A DNA stretch of 7,938 nucleotides from Candidatus Parcubacteria bacterium (lineage in GTDB: Bacteria > Patescibacteriota > Minisyncoccia > Phycocordibacterales > Zambryskibacteraceae). The notes under the pieces are model-generated. The model searched no databases, had not been told where the DNA came from, and saw only the letters and a list, made by a program, of their open reading frames with translations. The position numbers and the translations under genes are program-made. Within the stretch, counting starts at the first letter, position 1. The number at the start of each line of letters is the position of its first letter. Positions 4,833 through 7,938 of this stretch are shown here, in pieces. The DNA lies in assembly GCA_019661845.1 (NCBI GenBank), contig JAIFWL010000015.1:1-7938 (forward strand). Direction: 5' to 3'.

Positions 4833-6714
4833 TCCCATTTTGTTCGGAAGATGCAGCCTGCTTTATCTCATTCTGCTGAGCAAGGGCTGCTTCCTCCTGA
4901 TCTTCTATAGCATCTTGCTTAGCCTTCTTTATCGCTAGGACTTGTGAAGGGTCTGAGGTGATGATCTGATCCTCGGTATATGATGCAATGCTCTTAATGG
5001 CCACGTGTTTAAGTCCAGCGAAGAAGATCCCCTCCCCCACATCAGATTCGAGTAACAAGAATTTCTCCTCATCTGTTAAGTTAAATGTTCTTTGGAGTTC
5101 ATCTATAGTAGTCGGTGATTGTTTCAAGAGTATCTGGATCGAAGAGTTGGTAATGATCGGTACTCCATAAGGAGATTTCAAGAAGTCGCCCACATCTTGA
5201 GTGATAGTGGCTACGCCGAGGAAGTATTTTCTCCCTCTCTTAACAAGGCCCATGAGGAATGAGGCGGTGTCCTCACTCTTCATCATCCACCAAGCTTCGT
5301 CGATAACGAGGAGTCTCTTCTTCAACTCCTTCCTAATAGCGTTCCAGATGTAGTGAGTAACTATGTACATGGCTATCGGCTTCAACTCATCCTCCATGTC
5401 GCGGAGGGAGAAGACGACTAACTTCTTATTGATATCCACATTTGAAGGGCGGTTGATGAAGCCTGCCCAAGTACCCTTAGTGTACTTAGAGAGTCTTTGT
5501 GCCAAGGACTCACCCCCTTCCATACCCGTGAGGACGAGCTCGAAGTCACTCATGAGAGGTGCTTCAATACTTCGGAAGTCGGAGTCGGCCGTAATATCCT
5601 TGAGCGCATAAGTTTCGGTAATAGCACGGTCTATGATCGCATCCTCTTCAGCGGTTAATCCTCCCATCATGAGGCGGAAGAGACCTACGAGGTTGATAAT
5701 GTTACTCCTCAATACATTGGCGGCACTCTCCCCTGGCCCAGGTACTGGTAGGTCGAAGGGGTTGATGTGGTGCTCGGAGTTCAAGGAGATGTTGAAGTAG
5801 CGTCCACCTGTAGCCTCAGCCATGTATTCATACTCCTTCTCTGGGTCAATGACGATCACATCGGTATCGAACATGAGTGTACGCAAGATCTCGAGCTTGG
5901 TGGCGTATGACTTACCTGCGCCAGACTTAGCGAACATGATCGAGTTATAGTTCTCGAGGGAGAAGCGGTCGAAGAGGACGAGTGAAGAGTTGTGCCTATT
6001 GATTCCATACAGGATACCCTTATCGGAAGTGAGGTCGAATGAGGTGAAGGGGAAGAGTGATGAGAGTGGTGAGGAGTTGAGCTTGGAGTGTACGGCTAGT
6101 AAGTCGTTGCCGAGAGGAAGAGTACTCTTATAACCCTGCTCTTGTTGGAAGAGAGCGGGCTTAACATAAATAAGTTTCGCTTCCAAGATTGATTTGATTT
6201 CCGACTCAACCTTATCTAGCTCTGCTTCGGAATCACCATATAGAGTAATGTATAGACCCACATCAAAGAGCTTCTCCTGTGCTTGTTGGAGTTGGTCACG
6301 CAAGTTCTCAAGGTCTTGGTAAGCTACATCGAGCATTGGATCGCGCACAAGCCCCTTCTCTTCCCTGGTATGAATCTGGCTCTGCACTTCGGCTACTTTC
6401 CTTTGGAACTGATGGAGTACTTTCGAAGTCTCGATAGGGTGGACGAAGATGGAGATGTCGAAAACTTTGTCTAAGTTAATGATCGGTGAGAACCATCCTT
6501 CGGAAAGGAAGCGTGGGTAAGAAATGACGAAGAAGCTTCTTAAGATCTTCTCCCCCAAGTTGATCTCCTTCGGTGTGACCTTGAGTGCTGAAGGCGCAAT
6601 AATATCCTTGAGTTCTAGAGCTCCAGCTTCAAATATCTCCTTAGGCAGGATGGATTGTAAATCCTGCTTAGGCTCCCCCTCTTTCCTCCCTAAAATTTTA
6701 TCCAGTATTCCCAT
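4828..6714 (-). CDS. virB4: VirB4-type motor ATPase of a type IV secretion-like system
   Basis: This 628-residue cytoplasmic, membrane-associated ATPase belongs to the VirB4/TraC/TrbE group, which powers pilus assembly and substrate transfer. The N-terminal part (about 1-230) includes a coiled-coil-like charged stretch at 98-150. The AAA-type core starts with 'GILYGINRHNSSLVLFD' (233-249). Walker A is AKSGAGKS at 262-269, with K268 and S269 in place but Ala instead of the usual first Gly. 'VIVIDPEKEYEYM' (287-298) is the typical VirB4 strand after Walker A. Walker B is LLVIDEAW (468-475) with D472 and E473. 'ATITQDVGDF' (502-511) carries the Q-loop-like Q506, and 'PIITNSSIQILLKQ' follows. The C-terminus (595-628) is a charged, Gln/Ala-rich tail. 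ATG follows the previous stop by one base (TAA-C-ATG) without a Shine-Dalgarno, so translation is likely coupled to the upstream VirB4 N-terminal-like gene. Confidence 0.95.
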   Translation of the reverse strand: MGILDKILGRKEGEPKQDLQSILPKEIFEAGALELKDIIAPSALKVTPKEINLGEKILRSFFVISYPRFLSEGWFSPIINLDKVFDISIFVHPIETSKVLHQFQRKVAEVQSQIHTREEKGLVRDPMLDVAYQDLENLRDQLQQAQEKLFDVGLYITLYGDSEAELDKVESEIKSILEAKLIYVKPALFQQEQGYKSTLPLGNDLLAVHSKLNSSPLSSLFPFTSFDLTSDKGILYGINRHNSSLVLFDRFSLENYNSIMFAKSGAGKSYATKLEILRTLMFDTDVIVIDPEKEYEYMAEATGGRYFNISLNSEHHINPFDLPVPGPGESAANVLRSNIINLVGLFRLMMGGLTAEEDAIIDRAITETYALKDITADSDFRSIEAPLMSDFELVLTGMEGGESLAQRLSKYTKGTWAGFINRPSNVDINKKLVVFSLRDMEDELKPIAMYIVTHYIWNAIRKELKKRLLVIDEAWWMMKSEDTASFLMGLVKRGRKYFLGVATITQDVGDFLKSPYGVPIITNSSIQILLKQSPTTIDELQRTFNLTDEEKFLLLESDVGEGIFFAGLKHVAIKSIASYTEDQIITSDPSQVLAIKKAKQDAIEDQEEAALAQQNEIKQAASSEQNGS

Positions 6715-6715
6715 G

Positions 6716-7357
6716 TTATTGCATCTTTAAGGGCTTATCCGTTTCTCCAGGGTTAAATGCTTTATAGAAGAGTTCAACCACCTCTTCCGTGCCGAGTCTT
6801 GCTACACGTATGCCCGTGCGCACGAGGCCTTGCTCCACCACACTCATCCTCTCTTCAAGCTGGCTCCTACTCTCATCGAAGTTGCTATCACCTGTATTCA
6901 CCTCTGGCTTGGTAGCCCCGAGGCCAAACTTGGAAGCAATGTTTTGAGTAGTGGCTCCTGACAAGAGTGCTGGGCTGTAAGGCACCACAATGAAGAAGTG
7001 CTTGGTCATAATGTTGGTACTCTCGGTAAAGTTCTTGATGAATTCTATATATTCCCTCACTTGGATCTTAAGGAGGCTGTTGGTCTGCTTAGATTGCTGG
7101 GCTTCAAGGAGTGCAAGATAAGGTCGTATGTCGAGTTTCCTTGATTGAACAAGAATTTCTATCGAGAAGTCGAGTGAATTCAGGAAATCTTGGAACTGGA
7201 AGAGGATAGCATTCCTCTCATCCTCTGCCTTCAAGGAGAAGTTCATGGAGGAGCATAGGAGGATGGCTCGCATGCCCCCATCCTTCAAGATGACGATGCC
7301 ATCACGCACCTCCTTGATAGGAACGAACTCTTGAGTAGCATTACTACTAGATGTCAT
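6716..7357 (-). CDS. VirB4/TraC N-terminal-domain-like protein (stand-alone)
   Basis: This 213-residue protein has no predicted membrane helix or signal peptide. 'FVPIKEVRDGIVILKDGGMRAILLCSSMNFSLK' (11-43, cited as a landmark) and 'ILFQFQDFLNSLDFSIEILVQSRKLDIRPYL' (51-81) match the opening of TraC/VirB4 proteins (dG-hvhhkdg--r-hl--sg-NF, then a helix and 'hQSRKhdh'). 'HFFIVVPYSP' (120-129) and 'GIRVARLGTEEVVELFYKAFNP' (182-203) continue that domain to its normal end. No Walker motifs are present, so it corresponds to the N-terminal membrane/partner-docking domain of VirB4 made as a separate polypeptide. The ATPase follows after one base. The start codon lies in the loop of a perfect inverted repeat, and no Shine-Dalgarno precedes it. 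A TATACT six bases upstream of the ATG raises the possibility of a leaderless mRNA. Family assignment is from recalled motifs. Confidence 0.82.
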   Translation of the reverse strand: MTSSSNATQEFVPIKEVRDGIVILKDGGMRAILLCSSMNFSLKAEDERNAILFQFQDFLNSLDFSIEILVQSRKLDIRPYLALLEAQQSKQTNSLLKIQVREYIEFIKNFTESTNIMTKHFFIVVPYSPALLSGATTQNIASKFGLGATKPEVNTGDSNFDESRSQLEERMSVVEQGLVRTGIRVARLGTEEVVELFYKAFNPGETDKPLKMQ

Positions 7358-7367
7358 ACATCTAGTA
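7345..7367 (-). promoter_or_regulatory. Perfect 10-base inverted repeat with the start codon as its loop
   Basis: The left arm TACTAGATGT (coding strand) and right arm ACATCTAGTA are exact reverse complements separated only by ATG, the start codon of the VirB4 N-terminal-like gene. As RNA it can form a 10-bp stem with a three-base AUG loop. As DNA it is a 23-base near-symmetric operator-like site overlapping a candidate -10. The arm bases in the gene encode T-S-S-S, so amino-acid constraint is weak there. Confidence 0.7.
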
Positions 7368-7369
7368 TA
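7364..7369 (-). promoter_or_regulatory. Possible -10 element (TATACT) giving a leaderless transcript
   Basis: TATACT ends six bases before the ATG at 7357. A start site seven bases downstream of it would fall on the A of that ATG. The -35 region is inside the heptamer repeat (TTTAGG at a 17-base spacing, three of six matching). Candidate only. Confidence 0.3.
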
Positions 7370-7370
7370 A

Positions 7371-7398
7371 ACCCTAAATCCTAAATCCTAAACTCTAA
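7371..7398. repeat. Heptamer tandem repeat in the gap between the PrgI and VirB4 N-terminal-like genes (4 units)
   Basis: Four units of the consensus AYYCTAA (two of them identical ATCCTAA) stand between 7371 and 7398. The whole gap 7358-7457 (100 bases) is very AT-rich and contains further related pieces: TCTAAAT twice after this tract, a perfect 12-base palindrome at 7416-7427, and a 12-base inverted copy at 7442-7453 matching 7375-7386. All frames of this repeat contain TAG/TAA-type stops on the coding strand, consistent with its lying outside genes. Confidence 0.8.
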
Positions 7399-7457
7399 AC
7401 AAATCTAAATTTTCTAAATTATAATTTGTAAATTGGGATTTATTTAGGATTTATCGC

Positions 7458-7886
7458 TTAGTTTTTAGAGTTTTCTTCCGTGACTGGATTCTGATTCTCT
7501 TTTATATCTAGACTCCATGTAAGGTCGCGTAATTTACTATTAGAAAGTTTCGGTACGTAAACTTGCTCAATCTTATGATCTTGAGGGATGCCGGTCTTAA
7601 TAGTTGGAGCTTCTTTCTTCCAAATATAGAGTTTGTTGGTGAGTGAATAGTTGAAGAAGGCTTCGACGACGTTGATGAATGGTTTGTCATTCACTTTATA
7701 AAATGTTAGCGCCAAGGCGAAGGCTGCTACAGGCATGCCAGCGAGGATAGCAACGAACTTAGGCAGGAAGGTGAAGAGCAGGACGCAGACTCCCGCTCCT
7801 CCAGCAAGATAGATGAATTGTTTGAAGGTGAGTGGCCCGAAAATTTTATCTTCAACTTCGATAAATTGTGGTACTTGGAAGCGCAT
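7458..7886 (-). CDS. PrgI-family small membrane protein (VirB3-like T4SS component)
   Basis: This 142-residue protein begins with 'FQVPQFIEVEDKIFGPLTFKQ' motif pieces: VPQFI at 5-9, DKIFGPLT at 13-20 and Q23. This is the hallmark of the PrgI family found beside VirB4-type ATPases in Gram-positive conjugation systems and in Patescibacteria. Two adjacent membrane helices follow at about 23-41 and 44-64 with a very short turn (LPKF), so both ends should face the cytoplasm. A soluble tail (65-142) contains 'NKLYIWKK' and ends in a charged, Asn-rich segment. The expected role, from the family, is an inner-membrane partner of VirB4. It is the first gene of the visible array. The ATG has no Shine-Dalgarno upstream; its leader consists of a heptamer repeat. 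It is separated from the next gene by 100 bases, the widest gap in the array. Confidence 0.88.
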   Translation of the reverse strand: MRFQVPQFIEVEDKIFGPLTFKQFIYLAGGAGVCVLLFTFLPKFVAILAGMPVAAFALALTFYKVNDKPFINVVEAFFNYSLTNKLYIWKKEAPTIKTGIPQDHKIEQVYVPKLSNSKLRDLTWSLDIKENQNPVTEENSKN

Positions 7887-7888
7887 GG

Positions 7889-7916
7889 TTAGGTGCTAGG
7901 GGCTAGGTTCTAGGTG
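7889..7916. repeat. Degenerate heptamer repeat in the leader of the PrgI-family gene (4 units)
   Basis: Four 7-base units match CTAGGKK (first unit TTAGGTG). They end two bases upstream of the ATG (7886) and occupy the place where a ribosome binding site would lie; on the coding strand the repeat reads MMCCTAG and offers no purine-rich Shine-Dalgarno. The remaining bases to the window edge (7917-7938) are AT-rich and no clear promoter is visible. Confidence 0.75.
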
Positions 7917-7938
7917 ATAGTTTTTAATAAACTAAGTA

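Noticed and set aside
7371..7398. Telomere-like CCCTAAA/TTTAGGG repeat
   Set aside because: Resemblance to the plant telomere heptamer is limited to one unit of a short degenerate bacterial tract flanked by operon genes; it is one of several unrelated heptamers here.
7416..7427. Palindrome AAATTATAATTT with an internal TATAAT as promoter of the VirB4 pair
   Set aside because: No acceptable -35 at 16-18 bases, and AT-rich palindromes are expected in this gap; kept only as part of the gap description.

Overview
The window looks like a chromosomal segment from a member of the Patescibacteria (Candidate Phyla Radiation), probably a Parcubacteria-type lineage. This is an inference from gene content: the order PrgI-family protein, VirB4-type ATPases, signal-peptide-bearing protein with a predicted beta fold, and two-helix pilin-like protein is what I recall from such genomes. 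The standard bacterial code fits, since no reading frame is interrupted by TGA. All eight stop codons are TAA.

Layout. At the left edge (1-384, + strand) is the 3' end of yidC, the membrane insertase. Everything else is one minus-strand array transcribed from 7886 down to 365: a PrgI-family small membrane protein (7886-7458); a VirB4/TraC N-terminal-like protein (7357-6716); the VirB4 motor ATPase (6714-4828); a membrane protein with a C-terminal HEYGH zincin-like domain (4816-3314); a secreted, probably Ig-like protein (3273-2542); a VirB2/TrbC-like pilin fused to an M15-peptidase-like domain (2552-1632); and a membrane-anchored beta-rich, probably propeller, protein (1627-365). The junctions are tight (gap 1, gap 11, gap 40, overlap 11, gap 4), except for a 100-base gap after the PrgI gene. 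The last gene runs tail-to-tail into yidC with a 20-base overlap.

How the genes may work together. This is a reduced type IV secretion/conjugation-like envelope machine: a VirB4 motor, its separately encoded N-terminal-like partner, a PrgI (VirB3-like) membrane component, a pilin-like subunit, and several exported proteins, two of which carry candidate zinc-hydrolase motifs. No relaxase, coupling protein (VirD4), VirB8/9/10 or VirB11 is visible here. The substrate (DNA, protein, or contact with a host cell) cannot be read from this window.

The most unusual sequence-level feature is a set of period-7 tandem repeats with different sequences, sitting at gene boundaries, in two signal peptides and in one membrane-proximal linker. 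Because 7 is not a multiple of 3, a pure heptamer tract encodes the same cyclic heptapeptide in all three frames. The in-gene tracts are stop-free, while the intergenic ones contain stops. A second oddity is a perfect 10-base inverted repeat whose 3-base loop is exactly the start codon of the VirB4 N-terminal-like gene.
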